A DNA stretch of 5,577 bases. Origin: Syntrophomonadaceae bacterium. Its GTDB lineage: Bacteria; Bacillota; Dethiobacteria; DTU022. Positions within the stretch are counted from its first letter, which is position 1; each line of letters opens with the position of its first letter. Below are positions 1 through 5,577 of this stretch, in pieces. The notes beneath the pieces were generated by a model. That model was not told where the DNA came from. It searched no databases and saw only the letters and a program-made list of their open reading frames with translations. The position numbers and the translations under genes are program-made. The DNA is taken from the NCBI GenBank assembly GCA_007119335.1, contig SKPU01000022.1, positions 1-5,577 on the forward strand, written 5' to 3'.

Positions 1-31
1 CCAGCGCGTCTGCCAGTTCCGCCACGCCCGC
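1..31 (-). tRNA. tRNA-Leu, 5' part only (cut by window edge)
   Basis: Read on the minus strand from 31 down to 1, the sequence folds as the 5' part of a leucine tRNA. It has a 7-nt acceptor strand GCGGGCG (31-25), then TG (24-23). A 3-bp D stem GCG/CGC (22-20 with 8-6) encloses a large D loop containing A and GG in the expected places. One linker base and the first four bases of the anticodon stem, CTGG (4-1), follow. The GGCGGAA..GGCAGACGC pattern is typical of bacterial tRNA-Leu and unlike tRNA-Ser. The anticodon, variable arm and 3' end lie outside the window, so the isoacceptor cannot be named. It is transcribed divergently from the regulator gene. Confidence 0.9.
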
Positions 32-49
32 AATCTTTACCTCGCCCTT

Positions 50-78
50 ATTATAATCGCTTTTTACTACCAATTCAA
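50..78 (-). promoter_or_regulatory. sigma-A promoter of the tRNA-Leu gene
   Basis: On the minus strand a -35 box TTGAAT (78-73) is followed by a 17-bp spacer and a perfect -10 box TATAAT (55-50). Transcription would start near 43, about a dozen bases before the first tRNA base at 31. Box quality, spacing and distance to a stable-RNA gene all agree. Confidence 0.85.
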
Positions 79-92
79 CTGCTCCTTTGTTT

Positions 93-122
93 TTGATATT
101 TATTTCCCTGTTAATTTAGAAA
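93..122 (+). promoter_or_regulatory. weak sigma-A promoter candidate for the regulator operon
   Basis: TTGATA (93-98) matches five of six -35 bases. It is followed after 18 bp by TAGAAA (117-122), which matches four of six -10 bases. The predicted start near 129 would leave a leader of about 70 nt before the TTG codon at 201. It is the best sigma-A-like pair I found in this short region, but the -10 box is weak and the call is tentative. Confidence 0.25.
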
Positions 123-146
123 ATCAGTAGTTTTAGGCAGGATTTC

Positions 147-170
147 TTCTAATATTTACGAATATTCTAA
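147..170 (+). repeat. symmetrical AATATT pair between TTCTAA direct repeats, possible operator
   Basis: Two AATATT hexamers (151-156 and 161-166) lie 10 bp apart, about one helical turn, separated by TACG. Each hexamer is itself palindromic. TTCTAA occurs at 147-152 and again at 165-170. A further GAATAT lies at 177-182. The site sits between the candidate regulator promoter and its start codon, where an autoregulatory operator could be. The region is AT-rich, so chance is a real alternative. Confidence 0.25.
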
Positions 171-187
171 GGTAGAGAATATGAGAC

Positions 188-191
188 GGAG
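188..191 (+). promoter_or_regulatory. ribosome binding site of the regulator gene
   Basis: GGAG lies 9 nt before the TTG at 201. Upstream in that frame there is no ATG or GTG before the stop codon at 168-170, so this site supports TTG 201 as the start. Confidence 0.6.
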
Positions 192-200
192 TTATTAAAA

Positions 201-1883
201 TTGATAAAAACAGCTTTGGTGCTAAAAGGAGAACGGAACATTGATTTGTTCCGGCTTCTCAATCAGTGCAGTGAAATAAGTATCGTTGGGTTAGCGTGTC
301 CCGATGGTAGATTTGACTGGCTTGCAGAAGAGGAACGTAAAAATGTTTTTGTTACGGCTGACCTTGAAAAAATCATTGCGCTTTCTGAACTGGAAACCGT
401 GATTGATGGAACAGGTGAGCCTGAGGTGATAAAATATCTAAAGAAAAACCTTGTTAACGGCGTTAAACTGGAGGAACTTGCTCCCCATTCTATACTAAAT
501 GCTTTAATTAATTCCAGGGAGCAATTATTGGAAACCCGCTTGATCAAAAATGAACTATTCTCTGTTCTCAATGCTGTTCAGGATGCAGTTGAGGTTGTTG
601 ATGCACACGGTATTGTTAAGTATGTTAACCCGGCTTTTACCCGGGTGACCGGAATTCCGGAAGAAGACCGGGTTAAATCAAATATATTTGAAGTTTCACC
701 GCACGGAGCTCTGGCTCAATCGCTGATGCAGCAAAAGCCGGTTACTGGGTATCGGACCTATGTGGGAGGGTCTGATGCTGATGTTATATCTAACGCCTCT
801 CCAATTATATTAGATGGAGAATTAATGGGAGCCGTGGTTGTTTTTCAGCCTGTCGGGAACATCTTGAAGCTGATGGACGAACTGAAGTATAGTAATTTTA
901 TTATTGACAGTCTTTATGCAGAAATTGATCAGCTTTCCGGCAGCAGGCTCAGTTTTGAGTCGTTAACCGGCCAGAGCAAAGTTTTTACCTCGGCGGTAGA
1001 AAGCGCCCGCAAAGCATCGCGTAGTGATTCTGCAGTCTTAATAAGCGGTGAAAGCGGGACTGGGAAAAGCCTTTTTGCCCGGGCTATTCATAATAACAGT
1101 TCTCGAAAAAAAAGACCTTTAATTGTTATTGACTGTTCTTCTGTGCCCGATTCCCGGCAGGAAATTGAATTGTTTGGTTGTGAGAAAGGAGCGATGCCGG
1201 GGATTTTGCGAACTCGACTTGGGAAAATGGAACTGGCCCAGGGCAGTACGCTATTTATTAAGGAAATTAATTCACTTAACCCGTATTTACAGCAGCATTT
1301 TTTAAAATTGCTGGTTGAACAAAGATTTTTTAGGATCGGTGGAGAAAAGGCTATTCCGGTTGATATCAGGATTATTGCATCGGCCAGTGAAGACCTTATA
1401 AATGCTTCCCTGCAGGGTAAATTTTCGATCGAGCTTTACCGGCATTTGAGCCTGGCCAAAGTTAATCTGCCACCGCTGCGCAAACGCCCCGAAGATATTC
1501 CCCTGCTCGCTGAAGGGTTTATGGATAACATAGGCCGAAAACACGGTAAAAAGGTTAAAGAGATATCTCCACGAGCGAGGCAGGAGATGACAGAGTACGA
1601 TTGGCCGGGTAACATTAGCGAACTTAAAAACGCTATTGAACGCTCTGTTGCATTGACCGAAGGGGCTGTAATAGAACATCGCCATCTGGCCCCGTATATT
1701 GGCCGCTTGAGAACCCTGGAAGTCCCTGAATTTGATGAAATTGTCCCTATTGATAAAGTGGAGCAAAGAATGGTTCAACTGGCCCTGACCAGATATGGAG
1801 AAACGCTGGAAGGCAAGAAAAAGGCAGCTCAGGCCTTGAATATCTCGCTTGCTACACTGTATAATAAGCTGAAAAAATATTAG
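201..1883 (+). CDS. PAS/AAA+/Fis-type transcriptional regulator with degenerate sigma-54 activator motifs
   Basis: A 560-residue regulator with the architecture of sigma-54 enhancer-binding proteins. Residues 1-105 look like a small alpha/beta, Rossmann-like domain (strand at 25-31, VIDGTGEPEV at 67-76). A short helical linker leads to a PAS domain (about 116-220, with YVNPAFTRVTG). Next come the AAA+ domain (about 252-500) and a C-terminal Fis-type HTH (about 538-558). Walker A GESGTGKS (283-290) is intact. Other motifs are not: GAFTGA is GAMPGI (330-335), the Walker B Asp is Lys354 (LFIKE), the arginine-finger region is FSIELYRHL (408-416), and the sensor II GNVREL is GNISEL (470-475). The frame has no interruptions, so this is not a decayed gene. 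Start is TTG. The gene lies 37 nt upstream of sucC and probably controls the sucCD-mutase operon. Family assignment is firm. The effector, target and sigma factor are unknown. It may bind but not hydrolyse ATP, and act with sigma-A as TyrR acts with sigma-70. Confidence 0.93.
   Translation: MIKTALVLKGERNIDLFRLLNQCSEISIVGLACPDGRFDWLAEEERKNVFVTADLEKIIALSELETVIDGTGEPEVIKYLKKNLVNGVKLEELAPHSILNALINSREQLLETRLIKNELFSVLNAVQDAVEVVDAHGIVKYVNPAFTRVTGIPEEDRVKSNIFEVSPHGALAQSLMQQKPVTGYRTYVGGSDADVISNASPIILDGELMGAVVVFQPVGNILKLMDELKYSNFIIDSLYAEIDQLSGSRLSFESLTGQSKVFTSAVESARKASRSDSAVLISGESGTGKSLFARAIHNNSSRKKRPLIVIDCSSVPDSRQEIELFGCEKGAMPGILRTRLGKMELAQGSTLFIKEINSLNPYLQQHFLKLLVEQRFFRIGGEKAIPVDIRIIASASEDLINASLQGKFSIELYRHLSLAKVNLPPLRKRPEDIPLLAEGFMDNIGRKHGKKVKEISPRARQEMTEYDWPGNISELKNAIERSVALTEGAVIEHRHLAPYIGRLRTLEVPEFDEIVPIDKVEQRMVQLALTRYGETLEGKKKAAQALNISLATLYNKLKKY
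1836..1865 (+). promoter_or_regulatory. sigma-A promoter candidate inside the regulator gene, directed at sucC
   Basis: TTGAAT (1836-1841) and a perfect TATAAT (1860-1865) are separated by 18 bp. They sit in the last codons of the regulator, within its HTH. Transcription would start near 1872 and give a leader of about 49 nt before the sucC TTG at 1921. The boxes match those of the tRNA-Leu promoter in this window apart from 1 bp of spacing. TAT AAT here encodes Tyr-Asn in the conserved end of the Fis HTH, so coding constraint could produce part of the match by chance. Confidence 0.5.
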
Positions 1884-1908
1884 TGTCAGAAACAAAAGTA
1901 TATTGAAT

Positions 1909-1913
1909 GGAGG
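1909..1913 (+). promoter_or_regulatory. ribosome binding site of sucC
   Basis: GGAGG ends 7 nt before the TTG at 1921 and fixes this start. The ATG at 1914 is in another frame and too close to the site. Confidence 0.85.
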
Positions 1914-1920
1914 ATGAAAC

Positions 1921-3030
1921 TTGAAATTATACGAGTATTTGGGAAAAGAACTGTTTAGTCAGTACGATATTCCGGTCCCCCGCAGCAAGCTGGTTGAGAG
2001 TGCAGACCAGGCAGGACAGGTTGTTGGCGAGCTGGGTGAAGTAGTAATCAAATCACAGGTTTTAAGTGGAAAAAGAGGGAAGGCCGGTGGAATAGGGTTC
2101 GCTTCCGATTTTGCAGAGGCGCAAAAAGAAGCAGCCCGGATATTAGATTTAAAAATAGATGGCTTAGCTACTGAAAAACTACTTATTGAAGAAAAGATTG
2201 AGATCGAACAGGAACTTTATCTTGCCATAACAATTGACGGTAGCGCTCATCGTCCTGTAGTGCTTGCTTCTCTTGACGGGGGCATGGATGTAGAAGATGT
2301 AGCTGAAAATCGCATGATCAGGTGGCCCGTTGATGTTACTCTGGGAATGCAGGGTTATATGGCCCGGGAAATTTGCCGCCGGATGGGTGTAACCGGGAAC
2401 CTTCAAAAAGAGCTTGTTAATTTTTTGCCCAAGCTGTACCGGATGTTCAGAGACCAGGATGCCGAACTTGCCGAAATCAACCCCCTGGCTTTAACACCTG
2501 ATGGATTGGTGGCTGCTGATGCCAAGGTAACCATTGACGATGATGCTCTGTATCGTCACCAGGAATTGCCACGCATAACTGAAAAAACGGCACTGGAACT
2601 AAAAGCGGAAAAACTTGATCTGGCTTATGTTGAATTGGAAGGTGACATTGCGGTAATGGCCAACGGGGCAGGAATAACCATGGCTACTTTGGATATGGTT
2701 CAGCATTATGGTGGTGAACCGGCTAACTTTCTTGACTTTGGCGGCGGAGCAGATCTAGAAAAAACTGCACAGTCTTTAGAGCTGTTGTTAGGCACCGATC
2801 CAAAAGTACTCCTGATCAATATTTTTGGGGGGATAACCCGCTGTGATGTGGTGGCTGAAGCTTTTGTGCGGGTGAAAGAAAATAAAGGAATTGACCTGCC
2901 GGTATCATTTCGCCTGGTCGGAACAAACGAGTCTGAAGGGCGGACTATACTCGAAAAAGTTGGTATTAAAACATTTACTTCCATGGATGAAGCTGTCCGT
3001 CACGCCGTAGTATTGACCGGAACCGTATAG
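1921..3030 (+). CDS. sucC: succinyl-CoA synthetase (succinate-CoA ligase, NDP-forming) beta subunit
   Basis: The beta subunit carries the nucleotide and succinate sites of the cytoplasmic enzyme that interconverts succinyl-CoA + NDP + Pi and succinate + NTP + CoA. The 369 residues are a little shorter than E. coli SucC (388). An N-terminal ATP-grasp domain (about 1-220) is followed by a ligase domain (about 240-365). Equivalents of E. coli functional residues are visible: nucleotide-binding Lys44, KRG 51-53, Glu90 and Glu98; Mg-binding Asn187 (in EINPL) and Asp200; and substrate-binding Asn248 (NGAG) with GIT 304-306 in NIFGGITRCD. The usual HAGGRGKAGG stretch reads LSGKRGKAGG (48-57). ATP versus GTP preference cannot be read here. 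It starts with TTG behind GGAGG and is followed 49 nt later by sucD. A malate- or other acyl-CoA ligase of the same family is the alternative, but the neighbouring mutase favours succinate. Confidence 0.93.
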   Translation: MKLYEYLGKELFSQYDIPVPRSKLVESADQAGQVVGELGEVVIKSQVLSGKRGKAGGIGFASDFAEAQKEAARILDLKIDGLATEKLLIEEKIEIEQELYLAITIDGSAHRPVVLASLDGGMDVEDVAENRMIRWPVDVTLGMQGYMAREICRRMGVTGNLQKELVNFLPKLYRMFRDQDAELAEINPLALTPDGLVAADAKVTIDDDALYRHQELPRITEKTALELKAEKLDLAYVELEGDIAVMANGAGITMATLDMVQHYGGEPANFLDFGGGADLEKTAQSLELLLGTDPKVLLINIFGGITRCDVVAEAFVRVKENKGIDLPVSFRLVGTNESEGRTILEKVGIKTFTSMDEAVRHAVVLTGTV

Positions 3031-3079
3031 TAAGCATTGTTAGTACTCGAGACATAAGTGAGAAAGGAGTTTAAAGATA

Positions 3080-3955
3080 ATGCCAATATATATTGATCAA
3101 AATACCCGTGTTTTAGTCCAGGGTATAACCGGCAAGCAGGGTTCGTTTCACACCGGTCAAATGATAGCCTACGGAACAAAAATAGTGGGTGGGGTTTCAC
3201 CCGGAAAAGGCGGGCAATCTGTGGAAGGTGTCCCTGTCTATAATTCGACTTTTGAGGCGGTAGAACATCATTCGGCTGAAGCTAGTATCCTTTTTATGCC
3301 TGCTCCCTTCGCTAAAGATGCTGCTTTCGAAGCATTGGATGCCGGTTTAAAAATAATTGTCTTGATTCCGGAGAGTGTCCCCTTGCACGATGCCATGGAG
3401 ATTATGGCTTATGCCCGGCAGAAGAATGCTGTAGTGGTAGGCCCTAATACTTTTGGCCTGGTATCTTCTGGTAACTCTAAAATTGGGATTATGCCCAACC
3501 GCTATTTTGTACCCGGCCCGGTGGGTGTTGTTTCACGAAGCGGGACGCTCTGTTATGAAATTGTTGGGCATTTGACTGAAAATGAGATCGGAACTACCAC
3601 CGTGGTTGGTTTGGGTGGTGATAGAGTGGTCGGTTTACATTTTATTGATGTGCTCAAGAAGTTTGAGGAAGATCCAGCTACTGAAGCGGTTGTCATGGTT
3701 GGTGAAATCGGAGGCAGTGCCGAGGAAGAAGCCGCGGCACATATCGCCTCATCTATGACCAAACCGGTGATAGCTTACCTGGCCGGCAAAAGTGCTCCTC
3801 CGGGTAAACGAATGGGTCATGCCGGCGCTATAATTGAAAGAGGCAGGGGTACTTTTGAGAGTAAGGCTGAAGCACTATCGAAAGCAGGAGTTAAAGTCGC
3901 AGATCTACCAATGGCAGTGCCCCCTCTGATCAAGACTGCCCTGGCTGATAAATAA
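3080..3955 (+). CDS. sucD: succinyl-CoA synthetase alpha subunit
   Basis: The alpha subunit binds CoA and carries the phosphohistidine intermediate. Its 291 residues match the family length (E. coli 289). An N-terminal CoA-binding Rossmann domain (about 1-125) contains GITGKQG (15-21) and Lys43. The ligase domain contains SRSGTLCYE (152-160) with substrate-contacting Tyr159. GEIGGSAEEE (208-217) includes the glutamate that positions the histidine. GKRMGHAGAII (242-252) contains catalytic His247. Two departures from E. coli stand out: the cysteine of GPNCPG is Thr124 (GPNTFG), and GGDPIPG reads GGDRVVG (179-185). The ATG at 3080 has AAAGGAG (3063-3069) 10 nt upstream. It lies 49 nt after sucC, as expected for an obligate subunit pair in one operon, and 78 nt before the mutase gene that makes or uses its substrate. 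Confidence 0.95.
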   Translation: MPIYIDQNTRVLVQGITGKQGSFHTGQMIAYGTKIVGGVSPGKGGQSVEGVPVYNSTFEAVEHHSAEASILFMPAPFAKDAAFEALDAGLKIIVLIPESVPLHDAMEIMAYARQKNAVVVGPNTFGLVSSGNSKIGIMPNRYFVPGPVGVVSRSGTLCYEIVGHLTENEIGTTTVVGLGGDRVVGLHFIDVLKKFEEDPATEAVVMVGEIGGSAEEEAAAHIASSMTKPVIAYLAGKSAPPGKRMGHAGAIIERGRGTFESKAEALSKAGVKVADLPMAVPPLIKTALADK

Positions 3956-4033
3956 GTTATTTAATATTACCATGGTATCCTTTTTGTCAGTTATCCAGGG
4001 GCGGGCAAGTAATGAAAGAAGGAGATGGGGAAA
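3956..4033 (+). other. sucD-mutase intergenic spacer, no convincing terminator
   Basis: This 78-nt spacer contains TAATATTA (3962-3969), then a perfect 10-bp palindrome TACCATGGTA (3968-3977), then five T residues. As RNA the palindrome leaves only 3-bp stems around a 4-nt loop, too weak for an intrinsic terminator. Transcription probably reads through to the mutase gene. The symmetrical DNA could be a protein-binding site, but nothing here proves it. Confidence 0.4.
4017..4024 (+). promoter_or_regulatory. ribosome binding site that decides the mutase start
   Basis: AGAAGGAG ends directly at an in-frame ATG (4025-4027), leaving no spacer for that codon. The next in-frame start, TTG at 4034, has a normal 9-nt spacer. 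TTG 4034 is therefore preferred, and the ATG would add only three residues. Confidence 0.7.
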
Positions 4034-5577
4034 TTGAGTGATCAAGAGAATAAGTATAAGCTGATCCAGGCAAAAAAGAAATGGCAGGAAAAACTGAATA
4101 AAGTACTAGAAAAACGTCCTGAGCGGAAAGAATTTAAGCTTGATTCGGGTTTAGAAATCGATAAAGTTTACGATCCTTTGCACCTGGAAAATTTTGATTA
4201 CCTGGATAAACTAAACTGGCCTGGTGAATACCCTTATACCAGGGGTATCCAGCCCAACATGTACCGCGGGCGGCTCTGGACTATGCGTCAATATGCCGGT
4301 TTTGGAATCGCAGAAGAAACCAATGAGCGGTTTCGCTATCTTCTTGAGGAAGGACAAACCGGTTTAAGTGTGGCTTTTGATTTGCCTACCCAAATTGGCT
4401 ATGATTCTGACCATCCCCTGGCCAGAGGAGAAGTGGGCAAAGTTGGGGTAGCCATAGATTCTTTGGCAGATCTTGAAATATTGATGGATCAAATCCCCCT
4501 CGATCAGGTCAGTACTTCGATGACGATTAATTCTCCGGCTGCAGTCTTGCTTGCAATGTATATGGCGATTGCTGAAAAACAGGGTATCCCCATGGAAAAA
4601 CTCCAGGGGACGATTCAAAACGATATCCTTAAAGAATATGTAGCCCGCGGAACCTATATTTACCCTCCGCGGGAATCAATGCGCCTGGTCGTGGATATTT
4701 TTGAATTTGCCGGTCAAAACATACCGAATTGGAATACTATAAGTTTTAGCGGTTATCATATCAGGGAGGCAGGTTCAACTGCTGTTCAGGAATTAGCTTT
4801 TACCATGAGCAACGCTATTGCGTATGTTGAAGCTGCCCTGGAAGCTGGGTTGGAAATAGATCGGTTTGCGCCCCGACTCTCTTTTTTCTTTAATGCTCAA
4901 TCGAACTTTTTAGAAGAAATTGCCAAGTTCAGGGCAGCAAGGCGGATTTGGGCCAACCTGATGAAAGACCGTTTTGGCGCTCAAAACCCGCGTTCGATGA
5001 TGTTGCGTTTTCATACCCAGACCGCCGGGTCCTCACTTACCGCTCAGCAGCCGGATGTCAATGTGGTAAGAGTTGCTTATCAGGCTTTAAGCGCTGTTCT
5101 GGGTGGAACCCAATCTTTACATACTAACTCACGCGATGAAGCGCTGGCTTTGCCCAGTGAACAATCTGCACTTTTGGCTCTGCGCACCCAGCAGGTTGTT
5201 GGCCACGAAATCGGGGTTACAGATACGGTTGATCCCCTGGCCGGCTCTTACTATATTGAGAGCCTGACGGATCATCTAGAAGAAGAAGTTCTCGGTTATA
5301 TTGCTCATATAGATCAAGTCGGCGGCGCAGTGGAGGCTATTGAAAACGGGTTTATTCAACAGGAAATCCAGGCGAGCGCTTACCAGTACCAAAAAGAAAT
5401 CGAAGCGCAGAAACGGGTGGTTGTTGGGGTTAACAGCTTTACTACCAGTGGTGAACAACCGGTTGATTTGTTGAAAATGGACCCGGCAACCAGCCGCCGG
5501 CAGGTTGAAAGATTAAAAGAAGTCCGTCTTAGCCGTGACCAGGGACAGGTAGCCTCTGCCCTGCAGGATTTACGGAA
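4034..5577 (+). CDS. mcmA1: methylmalonyl-CoA mutase large (catalytic) subunit, 3' end beyond window
   Basis: 514 codons are present with no stop before the window edge. The enzyme interconverts (R)-methylmalonyl-CoA and succinyl-CoA by adenosylcobalamin radical chemistry. The visible part is the substrate-binding TIM-barrel domain. Numbered from TTG 4034, it aligns with Propionibacterium MutB at a steady offset of two. Tyr87 (RQYAGF) matches Tyr89, Gln195 (TIQNDILKE) matches Gln197, Arg205 ([10 protein letters not shown]) matches Arg207, and Tyr241-His242 (SGYH) match Tyr243-His244. The Tyr/Arg pair that binds the methylmalonyl carboxylate is Phe/Gln in isobutyryl-CoA mutase and Ile/Gln in 2-hydroxyisobutyryl-CoA mutase, so methylmalonyl-CoA is the likely substrate. 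Oddities are Gln73 and Asn75 where MutB has Tyr75 and Thr77. The family's stand-alone large subunits are about 550-560 residues, so some 40 residues are probably missing. The B12-binding domain is expected as a separate gene downstream (inference). Last gene of the visible operon. Confidence 0.95.
   Translation, partial: MSDQENKYKLIQAKKKWQEKLNKVLEKRPERKEFKLDSGLEIDKVYDPLHLENFDYLDKLNWPGEYPYTRGIQPNMYRGRLWTMRQYAGFGIAEETNERFRYLLEEGQTGLSVAFDLPTQIGYDSDHPLARGEVGKVGVAIDSLADLEILMDQIPLDQVSTSMTINSPAAVLLAMYMAIAEKQGIPMEKLQGTIQNDILKEYVARGTYIYPPRESMRLVVDIFEFAGQNIPNWNTISFSGYHIREAGSTAVQELAFTMSNAIAYVEAALEAGLEIDRFAPRLSFFFNAQSNFLEEIAKFRAARRIWANLMKDRFGAQNPRSMMLRFHTQTAGSSLTAQQPDVNVVRVAYQALSAVLGGTQSLHTNSRDEALALPSEQSALLALRTQQVVGHEIGVTDTVDPLAGSYYIESLTDHLEEEVLGYIAHIDQVGGAVEAIENGFIQQEIQASAYQYQKEIEAQKRVVVGVNSFTTSGEQPVDLLKMDPATSRRQVERLKEVRLSRDQGQVASALQDLR

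Noticed and set aside
135..150. Possible sigma-54 (-24/-12) promoter upstream of the regulator
   Set aside because: AGGCAG supplies the -24 GG, but the -12 element reads CTTCT instead of TTGCA and lacks the invariant G. No better match was found upstream of sucC, sucD or the mutase.
201..1883. Regulator as a pseudogene because of its degenerate AAA+ motifs
   Set aside because: The frame is continuous from a supported start to a normal stop. PAS, Walker A and HTH are well preserved, and the changes are substitutions rather than frameshifts or stops.
1302..1895. 197-codon minus-strand open frame opposite the regulator's 3' half
   Set aside because: It is fully antisense to a clearly conserved AAA+/HTH coding region and shows no recognisable protein features. 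It is a shadow frame.
3829..3834. TATAAT inside sucD as a promoter for the mutase gene
   Set aside because: No acceptable -35 box was found at 16-18 bp upstream, and it lies about 200 nt from the mutase start within conserved coding sequence.
3968..3990. Palindrome TACCATGGTA followed by TTTTT as an intrinsic terminator after sucD
   Set aside because: The palindrome has no room for a loop and gives only 3-bp stems. It also lies between genes of an apparently continuous operon.
4012..4041. Nine-codon open frame (ATG at 4012, TGA at 4039-4041) overlapping the mutase start, as a leader peptide
   Set aside because: Its only Shine-Dalgarno-like sequence is AGGGG at 3997-4001. The codons are largely the mutase ribosome binding site read in another frame. 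No regulatory codon run is visible.
1..5577. CRISPR arrays, insertion sequences, riboswitches or other novel mobile systems
   Set aside because: No regularly spaced repeats, transposase-like frames, terminal inverted repeats or recognisable riboswitch cores were seen. The content is core metabolism plus a regulator and a tRNA.

Overview
The window looks like part of a propionate/methylmalonyl-CoA gene cluster from an anaerobic Firmicute, most likely a clostridial or Peptococcaceae-type organism. The reasons are strong GGAGG-type ribosome binding sites, three TTG starts out of four genes, moderate GC, a separate mutase large subunit that should pair with its own B12-binding subunit, and a PAS/AAA+/Fis regulator at the head of a sucCD-mutase run. 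This grouping recalls the mmc cluster of the syntrophic propionate oxidizer Pelotomaculum thermopropionicum (from memory, not compared here). The genus is not established.

Layout. Positions 1-31 (minus strand) hold the 5' end of a tRNA-Leu cut by the window edge, with a near-consensus sigma-A promoter at 50-78. A short divergent intergenic region (32-200) follows. The plus strand then carries four co-directional genes: a 560-residue PAS/AAA+/Fis regulator (201-1883), succinyl-CoA synthetase beta (sucC, 1921-3030) and alpha (sucD, 3080-3955), and a methylmalonyl-CoA mutase large subunit (4034 to beyond the window end). Gaps are 37, 49 and 78 nt, and no convincing terminator lies between them, so cotranscription is likely. 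No stretch longer than 300 bases lacks a gene.

How the genes fit together. Methylmalonyl-CoA mutase interconverts (R)-methylmalonyl-CoA and succinyl-CoA. SucCD interconverts succinyl-CoA and succinate with substrate-level NTP formation. These are consecutive steps of the methylmalonyl-CoA route, run oxidatively by syntrophic propionate degraders and reductively by propionate fermenters. The catalytic residues of all three enzymes that I could check are present.

The most interesting point is the regulator. It has the layout of a sigma-54 enhancer-binding protein with an intact Walker A, but the GAFTGA loop, the Walker B aspartate, the arginine-finger region and the sensor II arginine are all altered in an otherwise intact reading frame. 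I found no good -24/-12 promoter in the window. A TTGAAT-18 bp-TATAAT sigma-A-type promoter candidate lies inside the regulator's own HTH codons, pointing at sucC. Together these suggest a former sigma-54 activator now working without ATPase-driven sigma-54 remodelling, as TyrR does with sigma-70. This is an inference.
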